Below are positions 7,919-15,831 of a DNA stretch of 64,000 nucleotides, one piece after another. The notes beneath the pieces were generated by a model that was not told the origin of the DNA, searched no databases, and saw only the letters and a list, made by a program, of their open reading frames with translations. Every line of letters begins with the position of its first letter. Within the stretch, counting starts at the first letter, position 1. Origin of the DNA: Methanobrevibacter thaueri (GTDB taxonomy: Archaea > Methanobacteriota > Methanobacteria > Methanobacteriales > Methanobacteriaceae); the NCBI RefSeq assembly GCF_015062915.1, contig NZ_SUTJ01000003.1:97525-161524 (forward strand). The letters are read 5' to 3'. A program made the position numbers and the translations under genes.

Positions 7919-8821
7919 ATGGAAAACACAAAGAAATTCCTAAAGAAATTGGGCATTGAGGATACCTCCAAGGAATATGTATCTCCCAAAAGATTTGGCG
8001 ATGGAGGACAATACAGATTTGAGGTTCCGGGAATCCAATCTCCAAAAACAATGAAAGCATTATTGGATGCCTCCAAGCAGAATAACATTTTCATTCATCG
8101 CGTAACACAGACAAAGGGAATAATGATGTTGACAGATGAGGAAATAAGCGAAATGGTTAGTCTGGCCAAGGATTATGGCTGCGAACTATTCCTGTCCGTT
8201 GGTCCAAGGGCAACCTATGACACTTCCGCAACAGTCCATACAAAAGAGGGAAGCAGAATCGGATATCGCCTAAGGGGCTATGACAATCTTGTTTATGCAA
8301 TTGAAGATGTTAAAAGAGCATGCAGATTGGGAGTGCGAGGAATACTGCTTTATGATGAGGGACTATTGTGGACCTTAAGCCAAATGAGAGAGGAAGGCGA
8401 AATTCCCGAAAACGTATATTTCAAATTATCAGCTCATGCGGGCCATTCAAATCCTGCCTCAGCAAAACTGCTGGAGAAAACAGGTTTGAATTCATTAAAC
8501 CCTGTTCGTGACTTGCAAATACCAATGATAGCAGCAATAAGAAATGCAACAGACATGTCCCTGGATTTGCATACTGAAAACCCAAAATCAACAGGAGGAT
8601 TCATTAGACATTACGAAGTTCCTGATTTCATACGGGTTGCAAGTCCTGTATATCTGAAAACCGGAGGATCCGTTGCGGCCAATCACAATTGGGACACAAC
8701 AGAAGCGGAAGCAGTGGCCAGAATCAAGCAGGTCAGGCTTGTCAAGAGAATGATTGATGAATACTGTCCTGAAGCTGTTGCATCACCTGAAAAATCAGAT
8801 GATTTGGCAATTCCAGAGTGA
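7919..8821 (+). CDS. TIM-barrel protein, U32-peptidase-like, function unknown
   Basis: The 300-residue soluble protein starts five bases after the mmgE/prpD stop and is part of that operon. It has alternating strand/helix segments typical of a barrel (MKALLDASKQNNIFIHRV, GCELFLSVGPRATYDTSA, CRLGVRGILLYDEG, SLDLHTENPKSTGGFIRHYE). It recalls proteins annotated as U32 peptidases, but I do not see the U32 cysteine signature, so proteolysis is not supported. Acidic and histidine residues (LHTENP, HYEVPDF, NHNWDTTEAEA) at strand ends could be catalytic. In this context a lyase or isomerase acting on a carboxylic acid is a reasonable guess, no more. Confidence 0.7.
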   Translation: MENTKKFLKKLGIEDTSKEYVSPKRFGDGGQYRFEVPGIQSPKTMKALLDASKQNNIFIHRVTQTKGIMMLTDEEISEMVSLAKDYGCELFLSVGPRATYDTSATVHTKEGSRIGYRLRGYDNLVYAIEDVKRACRLGVRGILLYDEGLLWTLSQMREEGEIPENVYFKLSAHAGHSNPASAKLLEKTGLNSLNPVRDLQIPMIAAIRNATDMSLDLHTENPKSTGGFIRHYEVPDFIRVASPVYLKTGGSVAANHNWDTTEAEAVARIKQVRLVKRMIDEYCPEAVASPEKSDDLAIPE

Positions 8822-8825
8822 TTTT

Positions 8826-9698
8826 ATGGATATTCTAGATGATGTTTCAAATGCAATTATAAAAGCATCAACAACTCTTTCTAACGATAAATATAATGCC
8901 TTAAAGCAGGCCATTTCCACTGAAAGCAATGAAAATGCTAAATGGGCATTGGAGATGATTTTAAAGAATTATCAGGTTGCAAGCGAAAAGAAATTCCCAT
9001 TATGTGACGATACGGGAATTCCCCATGTCATAATAGAACTTGGGTCTGAAAGACACATTACCGGAGAGCTTATAAACCAGATTCATGAAGGGATTTATCA
9101 GGGCTTGAATAACCTTCCAGCAAGACCAATGGCCGTCAAAGGCGATGAGGTTGAAAGGATTGAGCAAAGCAAGGGATTATATGAAAAACCGGGAATGCTT
9201 CGCCCAGCATCAATTCTAATAGATAATGTCAATGACGAGTCAACATACAAGCGAGACATTTCCCCGGATACTTTGAACATTCATTTTTTACTTGAAGGTG
9301 GAGGTCCTGAAATACGGTCAAAGACTTACAGGGTTTATCATAAGCGTTCATTTGAAAATGTAATAGGTACCGCATGCGAATGGCTTGAATCTTCACTTAA
9401 GATGCTTGGATGCACACCGTCAATTCCATCAATTGGAATAGGCAGAACCCATTACGAGGCCACTTCACTCTTATTGAAATCAATTGCCTACGGAAACCTT
9501 GACAATCAGTCAGCACATGAAAGGCAAATCACAAATAGGCTGAACGAGTCAGGTATTGGTCCGTTAGGTTTTGGAGGCAAAACAACAGTGTTGGGATGCT
9601 ATCTCAATATTGGAAATCAGCGTGCAAGCGGTGTCAGGGTCGTTTCAATCAGGCCGTCCTGTTTTGTTGAGCCTCGCGTTGCAACTTTAGAATTGTAA
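8826..9698 (+). CDS. Fumarase/tartrate-dehydratase alpha-like 4Fe-4S hydro-lyase
   Basis: The protein has 290 residues, the size of the alpha subunit of class I fumarate hydratase or L-tartrate dehydratase. Three cysteines fit the 4Fe-4S ligands: C60 (FPLCDDTGIPH), C196 (MLGCTPSIPSIGIGRTHYEA) and C258 (GKTTVLGC). GIGRTHYEATSLLLKSI and GPLGFGGKTT match family blocks. The frame opens earlier, but ATG 8826 lies four bases after the upstream stop, with AGAGTGATTTT as ribosome site. These enzymes need a beta subunit; none follows here. The partner may lie elsewhere in the genome, or this is a specialised single-subunit paralogue. Confidence 0.85.
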   Translation: MDILDDVSNAIIKASTTLSNDKYNALKQAISTESNENAKWALEMILKNYQVASEKKFPLCDDTGIPHVIIELGSERHITGELINQIHEGIYQGLNNLPARPMAVKGDEVERIEQSKGLYEKPGMLRPASILIDNVNDESTYKRDISPDTLNIHFLLEGGGPEIRSKTYRVYHKRSFENVIGTACEWLESSLKMLGCTPSIPSIGIGRTHYEATSLLLKSIAYGNLDNQSAHERQITNRLNESGIGPLGFGGKTTVLGCYLNIGNQRASGVRVVSIRPSCFVEPRVATLEL

Positions 9699-9700
9699 AG

Positions 9701-9709
9701 TTTATATAT
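9701..9709 (+). promoter_or_regulatory. TATA box before the citrate-synthase-like gene
   Basis: TTTATATAT starts three bases after the fumarase-like stop codon and about 45 bases before the ATG at 9755. It suggests that the citrate-synthase-like gene and the nitroreductase form a separate transcription unit. Confidence 0.45.
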
Positions 9710-9754
9710 TAATTTAATATTATTTTTAATTAACAAGATTAAAGGTTTTTGAAA

Positions 9755-10555
9755 ATGCAAGAAAATAATTTTAAGGTTAATCCTCGTTCTTTAAAAACTG
9801 CTGTTTCACGTGTTGAGAAGGATAAGATTGTAACCCGTGGATACAACCAGAGGGATTTGATTGAAAAAATCAGATATAGCGACATGGTTTTTCTGCTTTT
9901 AAAAGGAAGATTGCCGACAGTTAAGCAGGCTAGAATATTCAATCATGTTCTGGTGTCATTCTGTGACCATGGTGTGACTCCGCCAAGCACACAGACCGCA
10001 CGTTTGATTGCATCATCAGGTTCTCCCATGAATTCCGCTGTGGCAGGTGCATTGCTCTCATTCGGACACAAGCATGCCGGAGCCATTGAAAAGGCCATGG
10101 AACTGTACCAATCCAAAATCAATTCAGCTCATCTGATTGATGATCCGGACATTGACAACAAGCAGATTGCTAGTTTGGCCATTGAAATATACAAGGAATA
10201 TGTCCTTAAGGGTAAAAAGATACCAGGTTTTGGCCATAGGTATCACAAGGTTGATCCAAGGGCGGATAAATTGATAGAAGTTGCCATCAATGAAGGATTT
10301 ATAGGACCTCACCTTAAATTGGCGCTTGCAGTTCAGGATTTGCTGGCTGAAAAGAAAAACATTCGATTGAATGTGGACGGTGCAAATGCAGCAATACTGT
10401 CTGATTTGGGTTTTGACCCTGAATTAGGATTGGGAGTCTTCATCATTGGAAGAGTTCCAGGCATAATCGCCCATATTCGTGAGGAAAGGATGGATGAGGA
10501 AGAATTCAGAAGATTCTGCGACCTTGATGATATAGAATACGTTGGAGGAAGATAA
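9755..10555 (+). CDS. Short citrate synthase / citryl-CoA lyase family protein
   Basis: The protein has 266 residues from ATG 9755 (AAAGG upstream; a TTG at 9749 is the alternative). Citrate synthase motifs are clear: SFGHKHAGA (H105, H107), IPGFGHRYHKVDPRADKL (H161) and the catalytic aspartate region LNVDGANAAILSDLGF (D208), then FIIGRVPGIIAHIREE. Full citrate synthases are about 370-430 residues; this is the compact form seen in citryl-CoA lyases and the C-terminal part of ATP-citrate lyase. It could cleave or form citryl-CoA or an analogue. It follows PrpD- and fumarase-like genes, which supports work on citrate or a methylcitrate-like compound. Confidence 0.85.
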   Translation: MQENNFKVNPRSLKTAVSRVEKDKIVTRGYNQRDLIEKIRYSDMVFLLLKGRLPTVKQARIFNHVLVSFCDHGVTPPSTQTARLIASSGSPMNSAVAGALLSFGHKHAGAIEKAMELYQSKINSAHLIDDPDIDNKQIASLAIEIYKEYVLKGKKIPGFGHRYHKVDPRADKLIEVAINEGFIGPHLKLALAVQDLLAEKKNIRLNVDGANAAILSDLGFDPELGLGVFIIGRVPGIIAHIREERMDEEEFRRFCDLDDIEYVGGR

Positions 10556-10556
10556 A

Positions 10557-11066
10557 ATGGAATTTATTGATGTAATCAATGAAAGATACAGTGTAAGAGG
10601 ATACTTGGATAAGGAAGTCGAAAAGGAAAAACTTGATTATGTGCTTAAAGCAGCTACAATAGCACCTACAGGCGTAAATGCACAGCCTTTCAAGGTATAT
10701 GTCATAGACACCAAAAAGCATAAGGACGAACTGTCTGAAATCTACGGAGCAAAATGGTTTGTGGAAGCTCCTTACGTATTATGCGTTGTTGCAATTAAAA
10801 ACGAGGCATGGACCAGACCATGGGACATGAAAAACATTGCAGACATCGATGCCACAATCGTAATGGATCATATGATTCTTGCAGCTGCCGACGTTGGCCT
10901 TGGAACCTGCTACATTGGTGCATTCAAAAAATATAAGGCTCATGAATTCCTAGGCCTAGGTGAAAACGAGGAAGCAGTACTGTTCACACCTTTAGGCTAC
11001 GGCAATGCTGAACCAAGGGAAACTCCAAGAAAAGAATTGGATGAATTTGTAGTGTATGTAGATTAA
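10557..11066 (+). CDS. Nitroreductase family FMN flavoprotein
   Basis: The protein has 169 residues from ATG 10557, which follows GGAGGAAG; the in-frame TTG at 10542 lies before that site and is rejected. The family signature is at the N-terminus (INERYSVRGY, then APTGVNAQPFKVYVI) and C-terminus (AAADVGLGTCYIGAF, LFTPLGYGNAEP). Such proteins bind FMN and reduce nitro compounds, enones or flavins with NAD(P)H; the substrate here is unknown. It starts one base after the citrate-synthase-like stop, so the two are co-transcribed. Confidence 0.85.
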   Translation: MEFIDVINERYSVRGYLDKEVEKEKLDYVLKAATIAPTGVNAQPFKVYVIDTKKHKDELSEIYGAKWFVEAPYVLCVVAIKNEAWTRPWDMKNIADIDATIVMDHMILAAADVGLGTCYIGAFKKYKAHEFLGLGENEEAVLFTPLGYGNAEPRETPRKELDEFVVYVD

Positions 11067-11067
11067 G

Positions 11068-11406
11068 ATGTCTTTATTCGTACTGCCGGCAGATAATTCC
11101 AAGGACATGGAGAATATATCCGTGGAGTTATCTCAAAACAAGTTTAAAATCATTGAACAGCAGGACAATTTCATATTGATGAAAAGAAAAAGATACGGTA
11201 ATGTCCTTGTGCATGCAGTTATTTTAGTGATTGCACTGTTCTTTTTTTCATTGGCAATATTCGTTAATGTGGTTTATCTTGCATATTCCCTTCTATGGGC
11301 TTCACCGAATGTGCTGATTACAACAGAAAAAGTCGATGATGAGGGAAACCCGTTGGAATTCAATAGTATGGATGAAATTCTTGATAAGGCAACAGCTATT
11401 CTATAA
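11068..11406 (+). CDS. Small membrane protein, unknown function
   Basis: The 112-residue protein starts one base after the nitroreductase stop and is probably in its operon. A soluble N-terminal part (~50 residues, KIIEQQDNFILMKRKRYG) precedes a hydrophobic hairpin (about residues 50-85) and a short acidic tail. I do not recognise a family. Its end overlaps the end of the convergent next gene by 11 bases. Confidence 0.65.
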   Translation: MSLFVLPADNSKDMENISVELSQNKFKIIEQQDNFILMKRKRYGNVLVHAVILVIALFFFSLAIFVNVVYLAYSLLWASPNVLITTEKVDDEGNPLEFNSMDEILDKATAIL

Positions 11407-11725
11407 TCTCATCTACACTATACTCTTCTATTTTTCTAATCAATAACGGATTTTCGCAATTGAGGTACTCTGATTCCTCACCTAATTTTGCATTGATGAA
11501 CACTTCATCCACGCTTGGCTCTGAAAACAATGCGAATATGTCTGAAATGAACTCATCATAATCCTTTTGAACTTTCTCATCACTGAATCCAAGGCGAGGA
11601 AGCTCATTTGTCCATATGTCATTGCCAGGTGAGAATTTCTTGTCAATCACCTTTCCGTCAGCCATTTCACCGTCCAGGGTAAGTGAAAAGTTTTTGTTTA
11701 AGATAATCCAAACTGCACGTTCCAT
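11396..11725 (-). CDS. Hypothetical acidic protein, leaderless transcript likely
   Basis: The 109-residue soluble, acidic protein has no recognised domain (LGFSDEKVQKDYDEFISDIF near the middle). There is no ribosome site before the ATG at 11725. A TATA box (reverse-strand ATTTATATC, 11748-11756) lies 22 bases upstream of the ATG, the distance at which archaeal transcription starts, so the mRNA is probably leaderless. It stands alone between two plus-strand groups. Confidence 0.6.
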   Translation of the reverse strand: MERAVWIILNKNFSLTLDGEMADGKVIDKKFSPGNDIWTNELPRLGFSDEKVQKDYDEFISDIFALFSEPSVDEVFINAKLGEESEYLNCENPLLIRKIEEYSVDEIIE

Positions 11726-11747
11726 GTATAGTAGTTAATATGAAATG

Positions 11748-11756
11748 ATATAAATA
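11748..11756 (-). promoter_or_regulatory. TATA box placing transcription start at the ATG
   Basis: The reverse strand reads ATTTATATC, with 22 bases between the box and the ATG at 11725. This is the expected spacing from TATA to transcription start in archaea. Confidence 0.5.
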
Positions 11757-11789
11757 TTATGAAGTCAAGATTAAAGACTAAGTGTTATT

Positions 11790-12140
11790 ATGGCAAACGT
11801 TAAAATGTTTAAATTGTTAGGAGTAATGTTGGCTTTGATGCTGATTGTCTGGGCTATCTCTCCATTCCTAAGGCACCAGCCAGTAACAAATGATGTCATG
11901 GCTACCGCAATAGTGCTGATTATGATTGCAATTGCCTACTTTGTCATACTGTTCAACCCAGGTTGGACCAAGGCAGTGTTCTTCTTTGAAGGTATCGTCA
12001 TAGGTGTCAGCGGGTATATGCTATTGTCCCATCCGTACAACATTGAATTTGCAATTGTGGGTTTAATCATTATTGTAATAGCAATCCTTGCTTATTTGCA
12101 AAAATTACCGCCTAGCATATTGAAATGGTTCTATAGATAA
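11790..12140 (+). CDS. Small four-segment membrane protein, unknown
   Basis: The 116-residue protein has four hydrophobic segments (LLGVMLALMLIVWAISPFL; VMATAIVLIMIAIAYFVILF; AVFFFEGIVIGVSGYMLL; EFAIVGLIIIVIAILAYL). The ATG at 11790 is preceded by GTGTTATT, a weak ribosome site. No family is recognised. A T-rich run (12141-12170) after the stop separates it from the ATP synthase operon. Confidence 0.65.
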   Translation: MANVKMFKLLGVMLALMLIVWAISPFLRHQPVTNDVMATAIVLIMIAIAYFVILFNPGWTKAVFFFEGIVIGVSGYMLLSHPYNIEFAIVGLIIIVIAILAYLQKLPPSILKWFYR

Positions 12141-12256
12141 TCTATTTATCTTTTATTCTTTTTTTTATCAAATTTTTTCATGTAATTATTATCATTTAAA
12201 TACTTTTTTTTAATTTATTTAGAATTTTACCACTTCTAATCAAATTGAATAGTAAA

Positions 12257-12268
12257 AGATATATATAT
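12257..12268 (+). promoter_or_regulatory. Promoter of the A1AO ATP synthase operon
   Basis: AAAAGATATATATATTA contains a purine-rich BRE-like start and a TATA box about 38 bases before the ATG of ahaH (12305). Transcription would start near 12290, leaving a short leader with the ribosome site GGTGATT at 12294-12300. Confidence 0.6.
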
Positions 12269-12304
12269 TACACAACAAAAATAAGTACACCATGGTGATT
12301 AATT

Positions 12305-12619
12305 ATGGCAGAGATATCAGACGCAATCGCAATGATAAAAAAAGCTGAATCTGATGCTGAACAACTCATTATTGATTCAGAGTCTCAATCAAAAGACTTA
12401 ATCGCTGAATCTAAAGTTAAAGCTGAAGAAATTGTTTCAACAGCTAAGCTAGCAGCAGAAGACGATGCTAAAGATACTGTTTTTGATGCAGAAGATAAAG
12501 CTAAAAAAGAAGCACAAACTATTGCAGAGCAGTCCAAAGTGGAGGTTAAATCCTTAAAAGACAAGGCTATGGCAAATGTTGATGAAGCTGCTTCTATAAT
12601 TGTCAAAAATATTTTGTAG
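12305..12619 (+). CDS. ahaH: A1AO ATP synthase subunit H
   Basis: The 104-residue, almost wholly helical, Ala/Glu/Lys-rich protein (IKKAESDAEQLIIDSESQSK onward) is predicted to be a single coiled coil. Subunit H pairs with subunit E to form the peripheral stalks that keep the A1 head from turning. It is first in the operon H-I-K-E-C-F-A-B-D, the order usual for Methanobacteriales. The ATG has GGTGATTAATT upstream. Confidence 0.9.
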   Translation: MAEISDAIAMIKKAESDAEQLIIDSESQSKDLIAESKVKAEEIVSTAKLAAEDDAKDTVFDAEDKAKKEAQTIAEQSKVEVKSLKDKAMANVDEAASIIVKNIL

Positions 12620-12630
12620 TGTGAGATTAT

Positions 12631-14634
12631 ATGTTCAAGACAGCTAGAATGCGAAAAATTAGAATAGTAACACTGGAGAAGTATGTGGCTCCTACAGTGG
12701 ACGCTCTCCACGAATCAGGGCTCATACAAATCAGTGATATTTCTGATAGCATTCAGCAAGATCCTGAATTAGCGGAATTAGTAACTCCTGCTAAAGCCAC
12801 TCCATACACTGGTAAATTATCTTCACTTCTTATGAAAACAAACGGTATATCTGAACTATTAGGAAATTCTTTATCAGAAGGCCATGGGTTAAAAGACTTA
12901 GCAATGTCTTTTATTAGTCCAGATGTTCCAGTTCCAAAAGAAATAGATAAGTTAGACACTGAAGCTTTCATTGAAAAAGCTGAAGACACTCTATCCCAGG
13001 TGGAAGCTAAAACAAATGTTATTGAAGGGAAACTTTCCGCACTCGACGCTGAAACAAGTGAACTCAAGTCTAATATAACTTTGGCTAATCGCTTGTCTAA
13101 TTTTGACATGGATTTAGCTGATTTAAAAGATTCTAAGTACACTTCTACTACTGTTGGAAGGATTAATGCTGGATCTGCTTCAGAAATCAAAAATGAATTA
13201 AGTAACTTGACTGATGAATTAGATATATTTACTGTTCCTGCGGATGATAAAGAAGGAGAAATTATCGTTGCAGTAACATTAAAAGAATTTAGTGATGATG
13301 TTTATTCAACACTTCGTAAATTCGACTTTGAGAGAATTGAAGTAGGTGATGTTGAAGGTACTCCTCAACAGATCATTTCAAATGCTGAATCAAGACTCTT
13401 GACCATTGAATCTGAAAGGGCATCTGTTAAAACAGAACTCAGAGCCGTTGCAGAACAATGGGATGACGATATATTAGCGCTCAAAGAACAACTAGAAAAT
13501 GAAAAAGAAAAGAACGAAATTCTTTCATCATTTGTTCAAACCAAGGATGCTTACGTTCTTGAAGCATGGGTACCTGTAAAAGATACCGAAAAGGTTGAAC
13601 AACTTGTTGAAAAAAGTTCCGATGGACATTGTGCCTTTGAAACAATAGAGGTTGAAGGTACTGATGATGAAAATGTTCCAATCCTACAACAAAATGGATG
13701 GTACGCAAAACCATTCGAATACCTTGTTGACATGTACTCCCCTGTACGTTACAATGCAATGGACCCAACAATTTTTGTTGCAATCACATTTCCATTCTTC
13801 TTCGGTTTCTGTTTGACCGATTCAATTTATGGATTGCTTGTAGCTCTCATTGGTGTGCTATTGTTAAAAGGAATGGGTAAAGTTAAAGAATCAATGCACT
13901 CATTTGGTTGGATCTTAATCTGGTCCGGTCTGTGGTCAGTTGTGCTGGGTCTTATAACTAACGGTTTCCTGGGAGACTTCCCGGAAAGAATGTTAGGTTA
14001 CCGTTTACCAACTGTAATTCCTGCGGTTGAAGCATTTGTACATCCAGATACTATTTTGATAATAGCTATCATTGTTGGTCTTATCTACACCAATATCGGA
14101 TTTATTTTAGGTGCTATTAACAACCTTAGATACGGTAATGTTAAAGACGCAATTGGTTCTCAAATTTGTTGGTTTGTTTTCGAAGCTGGTATTATCTTAC
14201 TTGCTTTAGGATTCTTAATGCCTGCAATCGGAATGATTGGTATGGTATTAGGTGGAATATTAATAGTTGCAACTATTGGAATGTTAGTATGGGCTAACGG
14301 TGCATACGGTGTAATGGATATTTTCGGTTACATGGGAGACGTTTTATCTTACGCACGTCTTTTAGCTTTATGTTTAGCTACCGGTGGTATTGCTATGACC
14401 GTTAACATCTTGACCAACTTAGTCGGCGACATGATTCCATTCATTGGTTTCATCTTAGCAATCATCATATTCATTGGTGGTCACATTGCAAACTTCGCTT
14501 TCCAAGTATTAGGTGCATTTATTAACGCTTTACGTCTTAACTATGTAGAGTTCTTCTCACAATTCTTCATGGAAGGTAAAGGTAAATTCGAAGCTTTCAA
14601 AGCAAAAAGAACATTTACTAAAATTAAAAATTAA
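12631..14634 (+). CDS. atpI: A1AO ATP synthase subunit I (a subunit)
   Basis: The protein has 667 residues. The N-terminal ~370 residues are a cytoplasmic helical collar domain with coiled coils (about residues 90-150 and 255-300) that binds the peripheral stalks. The C-terminal ~290 residues carry about seven to eight membrane helices, starting at PTIFVAITFPFFFGFCLTDS. The stator arginine needed for ion passage is in NALRLNYVEFFSQFFMEG near the C-terminus. It forms the ion half-channels against the subunit K ring. Length and layout are normal for the family. Confidence 0.95.
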   Translation: MFKTARMRKIRIVTLEKYVAPTVDALHESGLIQISDISDSIQQDPELAELVTPAKATPYTGKLSSLLMKTNGISELLGNSLSEGHGLKDLAMSFISPDVPVPKEIDKLDTEAFIEKAEDTLSQVEAKTNVIEGKLSALDAETSELKSNITLANRLSNFDMDLADLKDSKYTSTTVGRINAGSASEIKNELSNLTDELDIFTVPADDKEGEIIVAVTLKEFSDDVYSTLRKFDFERIEVGDVEGTPQQIISNAESRLLTIESERASVKTELRAVAEQWDDDILALKEQLENEKEKNEILSSFVQTKDAYVLEAWVPVKDTEKVEQLVEKSSDGHCAFETIEVEGTDDENVPILQQNGWYAKPFEYLVDMYSPVRYNAMDPTIFVAITFPFFFGFCLTDSIYGLLVALIGVLLLKGMGKVKESMHSFGWILIWSGLWSVVLGLITNGFLGDFPERMLGYRLPTVIPAVEAFVHPDTILIIAIIVGLIYTNIGFILGAINNLRYGNVKDAIGSQICWFVFEAGIILLALGFLMPAIGMIGMVLGGILIVATIGMLVWANGAYGVMDIFGYMGDVLSYARLLALCLATGGIAMTVNILTNLVGDMIPFIGFILAIIIFIGGHIANFAFQVLGAFINALRLNYVEFFSQFFMEGKGKFEAFKAKRTFTKIKN

Positions 14635-14642
14635 AAATTTTT

Positions 14643-14652
14643 CATTTATATC
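14643..14652 (+). promoter_or_regulatory. Possible internal promoter before atpK
   Basis: The 65-base gap between atpI and atpK is the largest in the operon. It contains a T-run (14636-14642) followed by CATTTATATCTT, a TATA-like box about 50 bases before the atpK ATG. An internal promoter would help supply the many K copies per enzyme. This is inference from sequence only. Confidence 0.35.
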
Positions 14653-14699
14653 TTAAATTAAATTAAAAAAATCAATATTATTTCAAAGGTGAATTAAAT

Positions 14700-15185
14700 A
14701 TGGTAGAAATTGCTTTAGGTACTGCTTTAGCAGCTATTGGTGCTGGAGTAGCAATTGGTTTTGCTGGATTAGGTTCCGGTTTAGGGCAAGGTATGGCAGC
14801 TGCTGGATCTGTTGGTGCAGTTGCAGAAGACAATGACATGTTTGCAAGAGGTATTATTTTCTCTGCATTGCCAGAAACTCAGGCTATTTACGGGTTCTTG
14901 GTTGCAATCTTATTATTAGTTTTCTCCGGTTTACTCGGTGGAGGACAAGGATTACCTACTGAAGCAGGTATTGTTGCTATCGGTGTAGGTGCATCCATTG
15001 GATTTGCAGGTTTAGGTTCCGGTATGGGACAAGGTATGGCAGCAGCATCCTCCGTTGGTGCTATTGTAGAAGATAATGATATGTTCGCACGTGGTATTAT
15101 TTTCTCCGCTTTACCAGAAACACAAGCTATTTACGGTTTCTTGATTGCTATTTTACTTATGGTATTCGGTGGAATCTTAGGTTAA
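14700..15185 (+). CDS. atpK: A1AO ATP synthase subunit K (duplicated c subunit)
   Basis: The 161-residue protein is made of two nearly identical two-helix hairpins (residues 1-80 and 84-161), so it is a fused dimer of the bacterial-type c subunit. Each hairpin has the ion-binding carboxylate in ALPETQAIYGF (E59 and E140), with neighbours T60/Q61/Y64 and T141/Q142/Y145, and a glutamine in the first helix of each (GQGMAA, Q30 and Q111). This Q-E-T-Q-Y set is the sodium-binding signature known from sodium-coupled rotary ATPases; Methanobrevibacter ruminantium ATP synthase is reported to be sodium-coupled. Both carboxylates are kept, so each K carries two ion sites. Confidence 0.95.
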   Translation: MVEIALGTALAAIGAGVAIGFAGLGSGLGQGMAAAGSVGAVAEDNDMFARGIIFSALPETQAIYGFLVAILLLVFSGLLGGGQGLPTEAGIVAIGVGASIGFAGLGSGMGQGMAAASSVGAIVEDNDMFARGIIFSALPETQAIYGFLIAILLMVFGGILG

Positions 15186-15198
15186 GGAGGCATTTTAT

Positions 15199-15816
15199 AT
15201 GAGCTCAGGCACAAGTAAAATTGTTGAAAGCATTATGTCTGAAGCCCAAGAGAAAGCTGATTTAATCATTCAAGATGCAAATGCTGAAGTTTCAGCTATT
15301 CAAGCAAAAGCTGAAAAAACTGCCGAAGCTGAAAAAACAAAAATTTTGGAAAACGGTAAAAAACAATCTGATATGAGATATCAGCAAATTATCTCTGAAG
15401 CTAAGATGAATGCTCGTAGAGCAGAATTGGGCGCTAAAGAAGAAGTTATTGAAGCTGCTTTCAATCAAGCTATTGGAGAATTAAAAACAAAAGCTTCTTC
15501 TGGTGACGATGAATATGAAGATTCATTAAGTAAAATGATTAAAGAAGCTGCTGATGAAATCGGCGGTAATGATTTAATTATTCAATTAAATGAAGCTGAT
15601 ACAAATAAAATTAAACAAGAATTATCTGCAGATGGTGCAGACTCTTTCCAATTAGAAGGAATCAATTTCACAATAGGTGAACCTATTGATGCTATGGGTG
15701 GAGCTGTTTTAAAAACCGTTAATGGAGATATTGAAGTAAATAACACTATTGAAGCTAGATTAGAAAGATTTAAAAGTATCTTACGTAGTGAAGTTGCTGA
15801 AATTTTATTTAAATAA
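15199..15816 (+). CDS. atpE: A1AO ATP synthase subunit E
   Basis: The protein has 205 residues. The N-terminal ~100 residues form a long Ala/Glu/Lys helix that pairs with subunit H in the peripheral stalk. The C-terminal half is a compact alpha/beta domain (LEGINFTIGEPIDAMGGAVL) that binds the top of the A3B3 head. AAGGAGGC precedes the ATG. It sits in the expected place between K and C. Confidence 0.93.
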   Translation: MSSGTSKIVESIMSEAQEKADLIIQDANAEVSAIQAKAEKTAEAEKTKILENGKKQSDMRYQQIISEAKMNARRAELGAKEEVIEAAFNQAIGELKTKASSGDDEYEDSLSKMIKEAADEIGGNDLIIQLNEADTNKIKQELSADGADSFQLEGINFTIGEPIDAMGGAVLKTVNGDIEVNNTIEARLERFKSILRSEVAEILFK

Positions 15817-15831
15817 TTAGGAGGATAAATT

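Noticed and set aside
12753-13190. 145-codon minus-strand frame within atpI
   Set aside because: It is antisense to a core operon gene and has no start signals.
14700-15185. Two-fold DNA repeat in atpK taken as a repeat element
   Set aside because: The repeat is the known internal duplication of subunit K, not a mobile or assembly feature.
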